Of a stretch of 64,000 nt of DNA, positions 52,779 to 61,381 are shown piece by piece. Origin of the DNA: an uncultured Alphaproteobacteria bacterium (GTDB lineage Bacteria > Pseudomonadota > Alphaproteobacteria > CAAHEQ01 > UBA3637); assembly GCA_934216505.1 (NCBI GenBank), contig CAKQBW010000002.1, positions 35,076-99,075 of the forward strand. Direction: 5' to 3'. Each line of letters starts with the position of its first letter. Position 1 is the first letter of the stretch. Under the pieces are notes generated by a model. It was not told the DNA's origin. It ran no database searches and was given only the letters and a program-made list of their open reading frames with translations. The position numbers were made by a program, and so were the translations under genes.

Positions 52779-53906
52779 ATGAAAAAAATCTTATTAGTGT
52801 TTGTTTTTGCGGGTGTGTGCTTTGCGGGGGGGTATTCCCTGCGGTATATGCAAAGTCCTGTGGTGCCTCAAATGCAGAGGGGAGCCCTGGCCTATGTGCC
52901 CGCAGGAAAGGCTCAAGCGCAGCCATTGAATGAAGCCACACGCTATATTGCTTTGGTCCGTCCGTTAAATGCGGTTGATGTGCGGCCGCAAGTTGTGGGG
53001 GAAGTGGAAGAAGTTTTATTTGAAGACGGTCAGGTTGTCCAAGAAGGCGATGTGTTGTTTCGGATTGATTCGGACAAGTATCGGGCGGCTTTAGCGGTGG
53101 CGAAGGCGACTTTGGCGAAGGCAGAGGCGGATTTAAAGCAAATTCAAAACGATTATAAGCGTCAAGAGGAATTATATAAAGACAAATTTGTTTCCACGGC
53201 AGATTTGGAAAAGTCGGAAAGTAAGCGGTTGCAAGCGGAGGCCGCCGTAGAACAGGCCAAAGCGAATTTGACTTTGGCGGAAATTGATATGAAGCACACC
53301 GAAGTGAAAGCCCCGATTTCAGGGCAAATGGGGGAAGCCCTCAAAACCAAGGGAAATTATGTGTCCAGCGGGGAATCTTTGGCCCGTTTGGTGCAAACAA
53401 CCCCTGTGAAAATTGGCTTTTCTTTGACGGACAAAGAGTATTTGTTCATGAAAAAGTTTTTTCAACAAAATGGAGATTTGTCGGGCCAACGCTTTCGGGT
53501 GGAATTGTCCGATGGGACGATGTTAGAATTGCCCATGGATAAGATTTTTGTGGATAATGAAATGGACCGCCAAACGGCCACGGTGTCGTTGTATGCCGAA
53601 TTGGATAACGATCAAGGGCTTTTGTTGCCCAATAACTATGTGACTATTTTGTTGGATGGAGCGGAAAAAGGACAAGCCTTAACTCTTCCCCAAAATGCCG
53701 TCTATAATGATGCTCAAGGCAGTTATGTGATGGTGGTGAATTCCGATCAAACGGTTCAACAAAAGTATGTCCGTTTAGGGGATTTAGTGGGCGGTCGTGT
53801 CTTTATTTTAGACGGATTAAATCCCGATGAAATAGTTGTTTTGTCGGGCGGACAAAAGTTGCGTAATGGACAAAAGATTCAACCTTTAACAACGGAGGTT
53901 CAATAA
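52779..53906 (+). CDS. RND efflux periplasmic adaptor (membrane fusion protein)
   Basis: Links the inner-membrane RND pump to an outer-membrane channel. 375 residues: an N-terminal signal or anchor, lipoyl half-motifs around VRPLNAVDVRPQVVGEVEEV and KAPISGQMGEALKTKGNYV, a coiled-coil hairpin (about 105-165), a beta-barrel, and a membrane-proximal domain (ALTLPQNAVYNDAQGSYVMV). GGGG SD. The stop overlaps the pump gene by one base. No TolC-type gene in the window. Confidence 0.94.
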   Translation: MKKILLVFVFAGVCFAGGYSLRYMQSPVVPQMQRGALAYVPAGKAQAQPLNEATRYIALVRPLNAVDVRPQVVGEVEEVLFEDGQVVQEGDVLFRIDSDKYRAALAVAKATLAKAEADLKQIQNDYKRQEELYKDKFVSTADLEKSESKRLQAEAAVEQAKANLTLAEIDMKHTEVKAPISGQMGEALKTKGNYVSSGESLARLVQTTPVKIGFSLTDKEYLFMKKFFQQNGDLSGQRFRVELSDGTMLELPMDKIFVDNEMDRQTATVSLYAELDNDQGLLLPNNYVTILLDGAEKGQALTLPQNAVYNDAQGSYVMVVNSDQTVQQKYVRLGDLVGGRVFILDGLNPDEIVVLSGGQKLRNGQKIQPLTTEVQ

Positions 53907-56900
53907 TGTTTTCACAATTTTTTATCAACCGACCCCGATTTGCGGCGGTGTTGTCGTTATTGCTATCGTTGGCGGGATTGATTTGTTTGTTTCAATTGCC
54001 CGTGGATTTGTATCCTTCGGTAACGCCCCCCGAAGTGCGGGTGCGGGCCACTTACCCAGGGGCCAGTGCGGATACGGTGGCCAAGACCATCGGGATTCCT
54101 TTGGAAGACGGTATCAATGGGGTAGATGACATGATTTATATGTCCTCTACCAGTATGGACGGTGCCTATATGCTGACGATCACTTTCAAATCAGACACAG
54201 ACCCTGATATGGCCACGGTGAAGGTCCAAAATCGGGTTCAGCAAGTACAAAGTTTGTTGCCGACTGAAGTGCAACGGCAAGGCTTGAAAGTGATGAAATC
54301 GTCCTCCAGTATATTGGCCTTTATCGCCTTTTATTCCAAAGACAACAAAATGGATGCTAAGCAAATCAATGATTACCTGCAAAATAGTGTTATTAAGCCT
54401 TTAAGTAAAGTGGATGGCGTTGGGGAAATCAATGTCTATGGGGCCAAAAAAAGTATGCGCATTTGGTTGGATTCGGATAAGTTGGCGTCTTTGAATTTAT
54501 CGGTGGATAAAATTCGGTCGGCTATTGCGGGGCAAAACTATCAACCTTCTTTGGGAAAGTTGGGGGTGCGGCCTAATGATGATTCCGAGGGAATGGTATA
54601 TGCTTTGCAAACCACAGGGCGGTTATCTACTCCTGAAGAATTTTCCCAAATTGTGATTCGGACGAATGAAGAAGGGGGCTTGTTGCGTTTGTCTGATGTG
54701 GCCCGCATTGAAATTGGGTCAGAGGATTACTCCCATGAAGCCTTTTATGGAAAAAATTCGGCGGTTGTGATGTTGTTGAATCTGTCTTCGGGGGCAAATG
54801 CACTTTCTACGATGCAGGGGGTCCGCAAAGAATTAGATCGGTTGCAGCCCTTTTTCCCTGAAGGATTGGAATATAACATCAATATGGATTCCACAGATTA
54901 CATTAGTGCGTCCGTTGAAGAAGTAGCTTGGACTTTGATTGCGACTTTCTTGTTGGTGATTTTGGTGGTGTATTTGTTCTTGCAAGATTGGCGGACAACC
55001 TTGGTACCGACTTTGACGATTCCTGTGTCTTTGTTGTCGGCCTTTATTGTGATGGCTGCGTTGGGCTATAGCATCAATATGTTTACTTTATTCGGATTGC
55101 TGTTGGCCATCGGGGTGGTGGTTGATGATGCGATTTGTGTGACAGAACGGGCCTCTTTTTTGGTGAATGAAGGAATGACGCCTCGGGCGGCCGCCGAACA
55201 AACAATGCGTGAAATTTCGGGGGCGTTGATTGCGACCACTTTGGTGTTGTTGGCGATTTTTGTGCCGATTGCCTTTTTAGGGGGGATTACGGGAAAAATT
55301 TATCAACAATTTGCTATCACCATTAGTGTAGCGGTGTGTTTTTCTACTTTCTGTGCTCTGACTTTGGCACCCGCTTTGGCTTCTCGGTTTTTCAGAAAGA
55401 CGACCGAAACCACTTTTAAACCGTTGGTGTGGTTTAATAAAGTCATGGCCCGTTGTACTCAAGGCAGTAGCAATATTGTGGCCCGATTGGCCCGTAAAAT
55501 GGTTTTTGTGGCGCTTGTCTTTATTTTATTTACGGCGGGTTCTGTGTTGTTGTTTAAACATTTACAAACCTCCTTTTTACCCGAAGAAGATCAAGGTATG
55601 ATTTTGGTGAATGTCAGTTTGCCCGAAGGGGCCAGTATGGGACGCACCGATGAGGTTGTTAAAAAAATGATGCCGATTATTGAATCCGAAGAAGGAGTCA
55701 AAAATTTGGTCATAGTGGAAGGTGTCTCCATGACTTTGGGCAACGGCGAAAATGTGGCGATGGGGGTTATTGGCCTTAAGCCTTGGGACCAACGTACTCG
55801 GAAGGATTTGTATTCTACGGCGATTTTAAATAAGTTGCGTCAAAAGTTTGCCAAAATTCCCGAAGCCGAATTTCAATTATTTGAAATGCCGGCGATTCCT
55901 GGGTTGGGATTGTCAGGGGGATTGGATTTTAAAATCCAATCTTTGGACGATTTGGATTATAATGCTTTGGATGGAAATGCCAATTCTGTGATAGAGACTG
56001 TGATGACGAATCCTGATTTTATGTATGGGTATTCTTCTTTTACCTCAAAAACGCCGAATCTGTATTTGGATATAGACCGCATGAAAGCCGAAAGCATGAA
56101 TGTGCCGATGGCAAATATCTTTTCGGCGTTGGAAAGTTATTTAGGGTCGGGCTATGTCAATGATGTGAATTTTGGGACGCAGGTCAATAAGGTGATTATT
56201 CAGTCGGATTGGAAGTATCGTCGCAATTTAAAGAGTTTGGATAAATTGTATGTCCCGAACGCTTACGGGAAAATGGTTCCTTTGAAAGCATTGGTGTCGG
56301 TCAAACAAATTTTATCCCCCCGCCAAATTACCCGATATAACCAATATCCTGCGGCGGGATTGACCGTGATGCAGTCGGGGGAAGTCAGTTCTGGTGAGGC
56401 GATGAATCAGTTAGAGGCTCTGGCCAAACAAGTCCTCCCCAAAAATTATGCCTATGAATGGTCGGGCATGAGTTATCAAGAAAAACAAAACCAAGGTCAA
56501 ATTTCATGGGTGATTGGGTTGGCGGTATTGTTTGCCTATCTGTTTTTGGTGGCCCAATATGAAAGTTGGATTGTGCCTATTTCTGTGTTGATGAGTGTGA
56601 TATTTGCGATTGCAGGGGGCTTACTGGGATTGTGGATTACTGGGTTGCCGTTGTCTATTTACGCTCAGTTGGGGTTGGTGTTGTTGATTGGATTGTCCGC
56701 CAAAAGCTGTATTTTGATTGTGGAATTTGCCAAAGACGAATACAATCAAGGCACAGATGCGATAACGGCATCGTTGCACGGTTTGACCCAACGGTTTCGG
56801 GCGGTGTTGATGACAGCCTTTACCTTTGTGTTAGGGGTGATGCCGATGATTTGGGCCACGGGGGCTGCCTCGGGGTCTCGGCGGTCTTTGGGGACCCCTG

Positions 56901-57022
56901 TGTTTTGGGGCATGATGGTGGGGACGGTTTTGGCTTTGGCCTTCACGCCGTTGTTCTATGTGCTGATTCAGCGTTTGGTGGAAAAATTTTATCCCCACGC
57001 TCTAGAGCCACCGAAAAAATAA
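53906..57022 (+). CDS. RND multidrug efflux transporter (AcrB/MexB family)
   Basis: Proton-driven exporter of drugs and other compounds. 1038 residues, normal size: 12 helices, two large periplasmic loops, N-terminus FFINRPRFAAVLSLLLSLAG and PVDLYPSVTPPEVRVRATYPGA, and helix-4 proton relay GVVVDDAICVTER (two Asp). The nearby adaptor makes a pump pair; no local regulator such as TetR is encoded. Confidence 0.97.
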   Translation: MFSQFFINRPRFAAVLSLLLSLAGLICLFQLPVDLYPSVTPPEVRVRATYPGASADTVAKTIGIPLEDGINGVDDMIYMSSTSMDGAYMLTITFKSDTDPDMATVKVQNRVQQVQSLLPTEVQRQGLKVMKSSSSILAFIAFYSKDNKMDAKQINDYLQNSVIKPLSKVDGVGEINVYGAKKSMRIWLDSDKLASLNLSVDKIRSAIAGQNYQPSLGKLGVRPNDDSEGMVYALQTTGRLSTPEEFSQIVIRTNEEGGLLRLSDVARIEIGSEDYSHEAFYGKNSAVVMLLNLSSGANALSTMQGVRKELDRLQPFFPEGLEYNINMDSTDYISASVEEVAWTLIATFLLVILVVYLFLQDWRTTLVPTLTIPVSLLSAFIVMAALGYSINMFTLFGLLLAIGVVVDDAICVTERASFLVNEGMTPRAAAEQTMREISGALIATTLVLLAIFVPIAFLGGITGKIYQQFAITISVAVCFSTFCALTLAPALASRFFRKTTETTFKPLVWFNKVMARCTQGSSNIVARLARKMVFVALVFILFTAGSVLLFKHLQTSFLPEEDQGMILVNVSLPEGASMGRTDEVVKKMMPIIESEEGVKNLVIVEGVSMTLGNGENVAMGVIGLKPWDQRTRKDLYSTAILNKLRQKFAKIPEAEFQLFEMPAIPGLGLSGGLDFKIQSLDDLDYNALDGNANSVIETVMTNPDFMYGYSSFTSKTPNLYLDIDRMKAESMNVPMANIFSALESYLGSGYVNDVNFGTQVNKVIIQSDWKYRRNLKSLDKLYVPNAYGKMVPLKALVSVKQILSPRQITRYNQYPAAGLTVMQSGEVSSGEAMNQLEALAKQVLPKNYAYEWSGMSYQEKQNQGQISWVIGLAVLFAYLFLVAQYESWIVPISVLMSVIFAIAGGLLGLWITGLPLSIYAQLGLVLLIGLSAKSCILIVEFAKDEYNQGTDAITASLHGLTQRFRAVLMTAFTFVLGVMPMIWATGAASGSRRSLGTPVFWGMMVGTVLALAFTPLFYVLIQRLVEKFYPHALEPPKK

Positions 57023-57036
57023 GTTGCTTGATTTTT

Positions 57037-57062
57037 CCCCGCCAGCAAGGGCGGGGTTTTTA
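57037..57062 (+). terminator. Terminator of the RND operon
   Basis: Perfect CCCCGCC / GGCGGGG stem with a six-base loop and TTTTTATT. Confidence 0.93.
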
Positions 57063-57282
57063 TTAGGCTTCTTGATGTTGGAAAATATCGTTGTTTTTCA
57101 GGGGGATAGTCTTTGTTGTTGCGATAAGGGAAAAACGGGGGGCGTCAAGCGAAAGCGGGTAGTAATTACTTTGTTATTACATAATAAAGAGGTTGGAATT
57201 ACAATGTAATTACAAAAAAGAAGCGCCCAAAGACCGCCCCTTTCGGGGAATTAGACGGGGGGTGAACTCAGGGAAAAAAGAA
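57063..57282. other. Intergenic region with clustered ATTAC motifs
   Basis: 220 bases without a gene. Two copies of the palindrome GTAATTAC (57162-57169, 57206-57213), with GTTATTAC (57173-57180) and GGAATTAC (57195-57202) between them. Hairpin-forming G/C tracts near 57237-57260 may end xseA transcripts. Confidence 0.45.
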
Positions 57283-58533
57283 TTATTTTTGAAACAAATC
57301 GCCCTGTAAAACCTCAGGGGGGTTAGGCTTGTTTCCTTTTTTATTCAAAGGGATAACGGCCATTGTTCCATCAAAAAAGACAAGATCTAATTTATTTTGT
57401 TGGCGGGCTATCTGGCTTGAGGTCATGACTTTGCCTTGATCGGATTGCACCAAAGTAAAGCCCCGCCTTAAAACGCCTTGATAGGAATAAGAGTCCAACA
57501 ACCGTCCGAACGCTTTAAATTTTTCTGCTTTTAAAGTCAGCGTGTTTTGAATGGCTTGCGTCAGGCGTCCTGTTTTGTCGTCCAACCGCTGGGTAAATTG
57601 AAAAATCATTTCCTGAAGATTGGGCAAAAGGCGCACGGTTGATTTTAACTGGAGGTCTTTTTCCGTTAGGGTACGGGTCAAGGCATGGGAAAGGCGGGTG
57701 GAAAGAGTATCCATTTGCCCCAATAATTCCAAGCGCAAAGGCACGGCTTTTTCGGCTGCCCCTGTGGGGGTGGGGGCCCTTAGGTCCGCCACATAGTCAA
57801 TTAAAGTGGTGTCCGTTTCATGTCCCACGGCAGAAATCAGGGGGATCTGGCTTTCAAAGGCCGCTCGCACTACTTCTTCTTCATTAAATCCCCACAGGTC
57901 TTCCAAAGACCCGCCCCCTCGTGCCACAATCAAAACATCGGGCTTGGGAAAGGCGGGGGGGAGGTGATTGAATCCCCGAATAGCGGCCGCCACCTGAGGC
58001 GCACATTCTTGTCCTTGAACAGCCACAGGCCACACCAACACCGTCCGGGGAAAGCGGTCCGTTAAACGATGGATAATATCCCGAATGACGGCCCCCGTGG
58101 GGCTGGTAATAACCCCGATGGTGTCGGGCAGAAAAGGAAGAGGCTTTTTGTGGCGGGGGTCAAACAGACCTTCTTTTTCCAACTTTTCTTTGCGTTCATT
58201 TAATAATTTTAAAAGGGCACCCACCCCCGCCGGTTCAGCGGATTCCACAATCATTTGGTAATTGGATCGGCCGGGGTAAGTGGAAAGTTTCCCCGAACAA
58301 ATGATTTCTAAACCCACTTGAATGGCTTGATTTGTAGAGGCAGTTCTGCCCCGCCAACACACAGCGGATAACACGGCGTCTTTGTCCTTAAGTGTAAAAT
58401 ACACATGCCCCGAAGTGGCCCGCTTGACATCGCTGACTTCCCCTTTGACATGGACATGGCCAAAAATCTGTTCCACACAGGCTTTGAGCGATTGAGAAAT
58501 TTCACTGACCGATAAAATGGGTTGTTCTTTCAT
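57283..58533 (-). CDS. xseA: Exodeoxyribonuclease VII large subunit
   Basis: Single-strand DNA exonuclease. 416 residues: an N-terminal OB fold (ILSVSEISQSLKACVEQIFG, VKGEVSDVKRATSGHVYFTLKD), the catalytic region (GVITSPTGAVIRDIIHRL, VARGGGSLEDLWGFNEE, SAVGHETDTTLIDYVADLRAPT) and a coiled-coil end. The frame is open 12 codons further upstream, but those codons are the promoter; ATG 58533 sits one base after the predicted start. Confidence 0.96.
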   Translation of the reverse strand: MKEQPILSVSEISQSLKACVEQIFGHVHVKGEVSDVKRATSGHVYFTLKDKDAVLSAVCWRGRTASTNQAIQVGLEIICSGKLSTYPGRSNYQMIVESAEPAGVGALLKLLNERKEKLEKEGLFDPRHKKPLPFLPDTIGVITSPTGAVIRDIIHRLTDRFPRTVLVWPVAVQGQECAPQVAAAIRGFNHLPPAFPKPDVLIVARGGGSLEDLWGFNEEEVVRAAFESQIPLISAVGHETDTTLIDYVADLRAPTPTGAAEKAVPLRLELLGQMDTLSTRLSHALTRTLTEKDLQLKSTVRLLPNLQEMIFQFTQRLDDKTGRLTQAIQNTLTLKAEKFKAFGRLLDSYSYQGVLRRGFTLVQSDQGKVMTSSQIARQQNKLDLVFFDGTMAVIPLNKKGNKPNPPEVLQGDLFQK

Positions 58534-58540
58534 GCGGTTT

Positions 58541-58569
58541 ATTATAGCGAATCGTTTCCCAAAGCGCAA
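58541..58569 (-). promoter_or_regulatory. Promoter of xseA, predicted near-leaderless
   Basis: Minus strand TTGCGC (58564-58569), 17-base spacer, TATAAT (58541-58546); start expected at 58534, ATG at 58533. Same layout and same TTGCGC as lepA. The spacer also contains AAACGATTCG. Confidence 0.7.
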
Positions 58570-58628
58570 GATTTATTATTGACAAAGGGCGACGGATTTG
58601 CTAGGCTTTCTTAAAAAAGGAGACGAAT

Positions 58629-60089
58629 ATGGAAAAAGCACAATCAGGACGCAGTTTATTGGAAATGTTGATGACTTTGGTGGTCATGGGGATTTTGACG
58701 GTGGGGTCTGTGGCGGGATATAAAGCCATCAGCGTGCGCTTTCAAAAACGCACGGTGGCCGAAACGATTTCCCGTTTGGTATTGCAACGTCAGCATGAGG
58801 CTTTGACACGCAAAGGATTGGAAACGCACAGTCAAAATGTGGCGGGACCGCATGGGGTGAGTTTTGATGTTGCCAACGATACCGTCAATCATTTTATTAC
58901 GATTAAGGTCAAAGGGCCCAACGCAGAATTGATTCAAGCCTTGGCCAAGGAAAAGTTTTTAATGAGTATGGCCGAAAGTATCACGACGCCTGAGGTGGTG
59001 GGCGAAGAAGCATCGGTCATTATGATTTTTAATCAATTTCAATCTTCGAATTTGTCATCCCATACAGCGGTCAGTTGCGCCGTTGGGACAATCGCAGGAA
59101 AGGGAGAAGCCTCTGTTTTGGCCAGCGATGGTCATACGCAATGTTATTGTGATTTGGGTGAAATGTATGAGGGGGAAAAATGTCAGAGAGATCAATGTTT
59201 TGGGATTACCCTTAATTCCTGTCAAACTTCATGTGATAAATGGACGGGGGATATCGCCACAAAGGCGGATAATACGGTTTGTGATTTTTCCGCCACAGGA
59301 AACAACGGTTTCTGTCAAACGGGTGAATGTAAGGAAAACAAATGTTTTGGGATTATCCTTAATTCCTGTCAAACTTCATGTGATAAATGGACGGGGAACA
59401 TTACCACAAAAGCGGATGACACGGTTTGTGATTTTTCCGCCACAGGAAATGATGGTTTCTGTCAAGCGGGTGAATGTGTCCCAAATGATTCATGTAATAA
59501 TAGCCCCTGTCAAACCTGTTCTATAGATGCCAGTGGAAATAAAACGCAAGCATTTGTTGCAAATGGGACCGCATGTGTTCAATCGGGGTTAAATGGAAAA
59601 TGTAATTCCGTGGGACAATGTATTCCTTCAGAAGGAACTTCCTGTAGTTCTGTATCGGGTTGTCCTGCGGGTTATTTTTGTAATTACGGGGGAACATATG
59701 GTAATTATGGGGGCGGTTATACCCCCAATAAATGTGAAAAAGTGAATCCGATGACAGTGGAAATTTCGGGGGTTACCTATTACTATAATTCTCAAACTGA
59801 TTTGAAATCTTGGTGTCGTCCCGCCGATAGGGGGTATAATTGCACTTGGGGATATTTGTCCAGATATGGGGCTGAAAGTTGGTGTAAAAGTCTTGGGAAA
59901 CGTCTTTTGACCCGTGATGAATTTAATAGTGTTTTATCTGAATTAAAGGCCGTTTTACCCCGAGGGGCGACAATGGCGACTTATTGGGCGCAAGGGGGAA
60001 GTTTTTACGGAGAAGATTTTTTTACGTGGACTAATTGGACGGGCCGTCCTGATGGTTATGCGAACGCTGGAGGCGTTGTCTGTCGGTAG
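58629..60089 (+). CDS. Pilin-like protein with tandem cysteine-rich repeats
   Basis: 486 residues. Short prepilin leader MEKAQSG|RSLLEM (Gly7 -1, Glu12 +5) and a hydrophobic helix, a pilin-like domain to about 150, then a Cys-rich region holding two almost identical 49-residue tandem repeats (DNA 59194-59340 and 59341-about 59480, each with CFGI, NSCQTSCDKWTG, TVCDFSATGN). The C-terminal 110 residues resemble a formylglycine-enzyme/lectin-like domain (AESWCKSLGKRLLTRDEF; ending GGVVCR). Probably surface-exposed. SD AAAGGAGACG; promoter TTGACA, 17, weak TAGGCT. Confidence 0.8.
   Translation: MEKAQSGRSLLEMLMTLVVMGILTVGSVAGYKAISVRFQKRTVAETISRLVLQRQHEALTRKGLETHSQNVAGPHGVSFDVANDTVNHFITIKVKGPNAELIQALAKEKFLMSMAESITTPEVVGEEASVIMIFNQFQSSNLSSHTAVSCAVGTIAGKGEASVLASDGHTQCYCDLGEMYEGEKCQRDQCFGITLNSCQTSCDKWTGDIATKADNTVCDFSATGNNGFCQTGECKENKCFGIILNSCQTSCDKWTGNITTKADDTVCDFSATGNDGFCQAGECVPNDSCNNSPCQTCSIDASGNKTQAFVANGTACVQSGLNGKCNSVGQCIPSEGTSCSSVSGCPAGYFCNYGGTYGNYGGGYTPNKCEKVNPMTVEISGVTYYYNSQTDLKSWCRPADRGYNCTWGYLSRYGAESWCKSLGKRLLTRDEFNSVLSELKAVLPRGATMATYWAQGGSFYGEDFFTWTNWTGRPDGYANAGGVVCR
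59194..59480 (+). repeat. Two-copy tandem repeat, period 147 bases (49 residues)
   Basis: AATGTTTTGG begins copy 1 at 59194 and copy 2 at 59341. Copies differ at scattered bases; the period is a multiple of three, so the protein repeat is preserved. Confidence 0.9.
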
Positions 60090-60105
60090 GGGGCATGTTT
60101 TGTCC

Positions 60106-60165
60106 TCTAGAAAATCCAAGGACGTTCGTGGATTCTCGCATGCGCAAGAATGACACGAAAATGAG
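60106..60165. repeat. Palindromic intergenic element (REP-like)
   Basis: Two nested inverted repeats: AAATCCA / TGGATT around AGGACGTTCG, and ATTCTCGCATGCGCAAGAAT (a near-perfect palindrome centred on GCATGC). It looks like the dispersed palindromes of other bacterial genomes; only one copy is in this window, so repetition is unproven. Also a possible terminator region. Confidence 0.4.
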
Positions 60166-60187
60166 AGACAGAATGACAGACGGGTTC

Positions 60188-60673
60188 TTAAGTCTTTTGA
60201 TAGGTCAAAGTTTCGTTATGGACATATTCCAATTGAATGCCCGCTTGTAAAAGCATCGCCTCGGCTTCGCTGCCCGCTTGATACTTGTATTCGGCCACGA
60301 TTCGTTTAATCCCACAGGCAATCAACAACATGGCGCAAGTCCGGCACGGGGCCAATTTACAATACAAAGTCGCCCCCGCCAAAGACACGCCCCGTTTGGC
60401 GGCCTGACAAATAGCGTTTTGTTCGGCGTGAATCGTGCGCATACAATGTTCCCGAATTGTCCCGTCTTCATCAACAACCTTTTTCATTAAATGGCCCACT
60501 TCATCACAATGGGGCAGGCCTGGGGGCGACCCCACATAGCCCGATACAACGATTTGATTGTCTTTGACAATGACGCAGGCGGTGCGTCCCCGATCACAGG
60601 TGGCGCGTTTGGCCAAGGCATGCATGACATCTAAAAAGTATTCGTCCCAACTGGGGCGGTGATAGGTTTCCAT
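60188..60673 (-). CDS. dCMP deaminase family protein
   Basis: Converts dCMP to dUMP for thymidylate synthesis. 161 residues: zinc ligands in TIHAEQNAI and APCRTCAMLLI, plus the N-terminal RPSWDEYFLDVMHALAKRA and YVGSPPGLPHCDE segments typical of ComEB/dCMP deaminases. GGAGG SD. Co-directional with the YgjP-like and pyrG genes, also pyrimidine-linked. Confidence 0.93.
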   Translation of the reverse strand: METYHRPSWDEYFLDVMHALAKRATCDRGRTACVIVKDNQIVVSGYVGSPPGLPHCDEVGHLMKKVVDEDGTIREHCMRTIHAEQNAICQAAKRGVSLAGATLYCKLAPCRTCAMLLIACGIKRIVAEYKYQAGSEAEAMLLQAGIQLEYVHNETLTYQKT

Positions 60674-60724
60674 GATAGACCTCCTGAAATTTATTTTAGG
60701 GAAAATTCCCCAATTGTCAATCTT

Positions 60725-61381
60725 TTATTTTGGCAAAGTGGTGCTGTTCTTTTTTAACCACCTTTTGGCCATCAAGGTATGGGGCGTGAGGGTGGCCACT
60801 GTTTTCCAAAATAACGGCCCGTGATTCATGTGCTTCAGGTGGCTGACTTCATGCGCCACTAAATAATCCAACACGGGGGCAGGCGCCAAAGCAATGCGCC
60901 AACAAAAACTTAAGTTTCCTTGGCTGGAACAACTGCCCCATCGGCTGGAGGTATCTTTGATACTGATGCGCCGATAGGGTGTTCCCAACTGGGTGGCTTT
61001 TTCTTGGACCTTTTTTTGCAAAAGGGGCAGCAGCATTTTTTTAATAAAGTCTTTGGTGCGCCGATGCACAAAAGCCGTTTCACCTGAAATATACAAGGTC
61101 TTGCCTTGGATAAAACTGGTTCGGTTGGGGCTGGGGGTCAGACAGACCTCTTGGCTCAGCAATAAAAACTTTTGGCCAAATGCGAATTTTTGGGGGGTGA
61201 AGGCATGCTTTTGAATCCACCCTACCTGCGATTCGGCCCACTGTAAAGCACGGCGTTTGGCAGACAGCGTGGGAAAACTTAAAACAGGTTGGCCGTCTTT
61301 GTTGATGGTCAGCCGAAAACTTTTGGTCCGTGGATTGGGACGCAAAAAAAGATCAATGCCCTTGAGTATTTCTTTTTGCAT
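60725..61381 (-). CDS. YgjP-like (DUF45/M48-type) metallopeptidase
   Basis: 218 residues. The zinc motif HEVSHLKHMNHGPLFW (HExxH plus a downstream His) and SRWGSCSSQGNLSFCWRI are characteristic of the YgjP/DUF45 family; biological substrate unknown. The start abuts the pyrG stop, so the two are co-transcribed. Confidence 0.9.
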   Translation of the reverse strand: MQKEILKGIDLFLRPNPRTKSFRLTINKDGQPVLSFPTLSAKRRALQWAESQVGWIQKHAFTPQKFAFGQKFLLLSQEVCLTPSPNRTSFIQGKTLYISGETAFVHRRTKDFIKKMLLPLLQKKVQEKATQLGTPYRRISIKDTSSRWGSCSSQGNLSFCWRIALAPAPVLDYLVAHEVSHLKHMNHGPLFWKTVATLTPHTLMAKRWLKKNSTTLPK

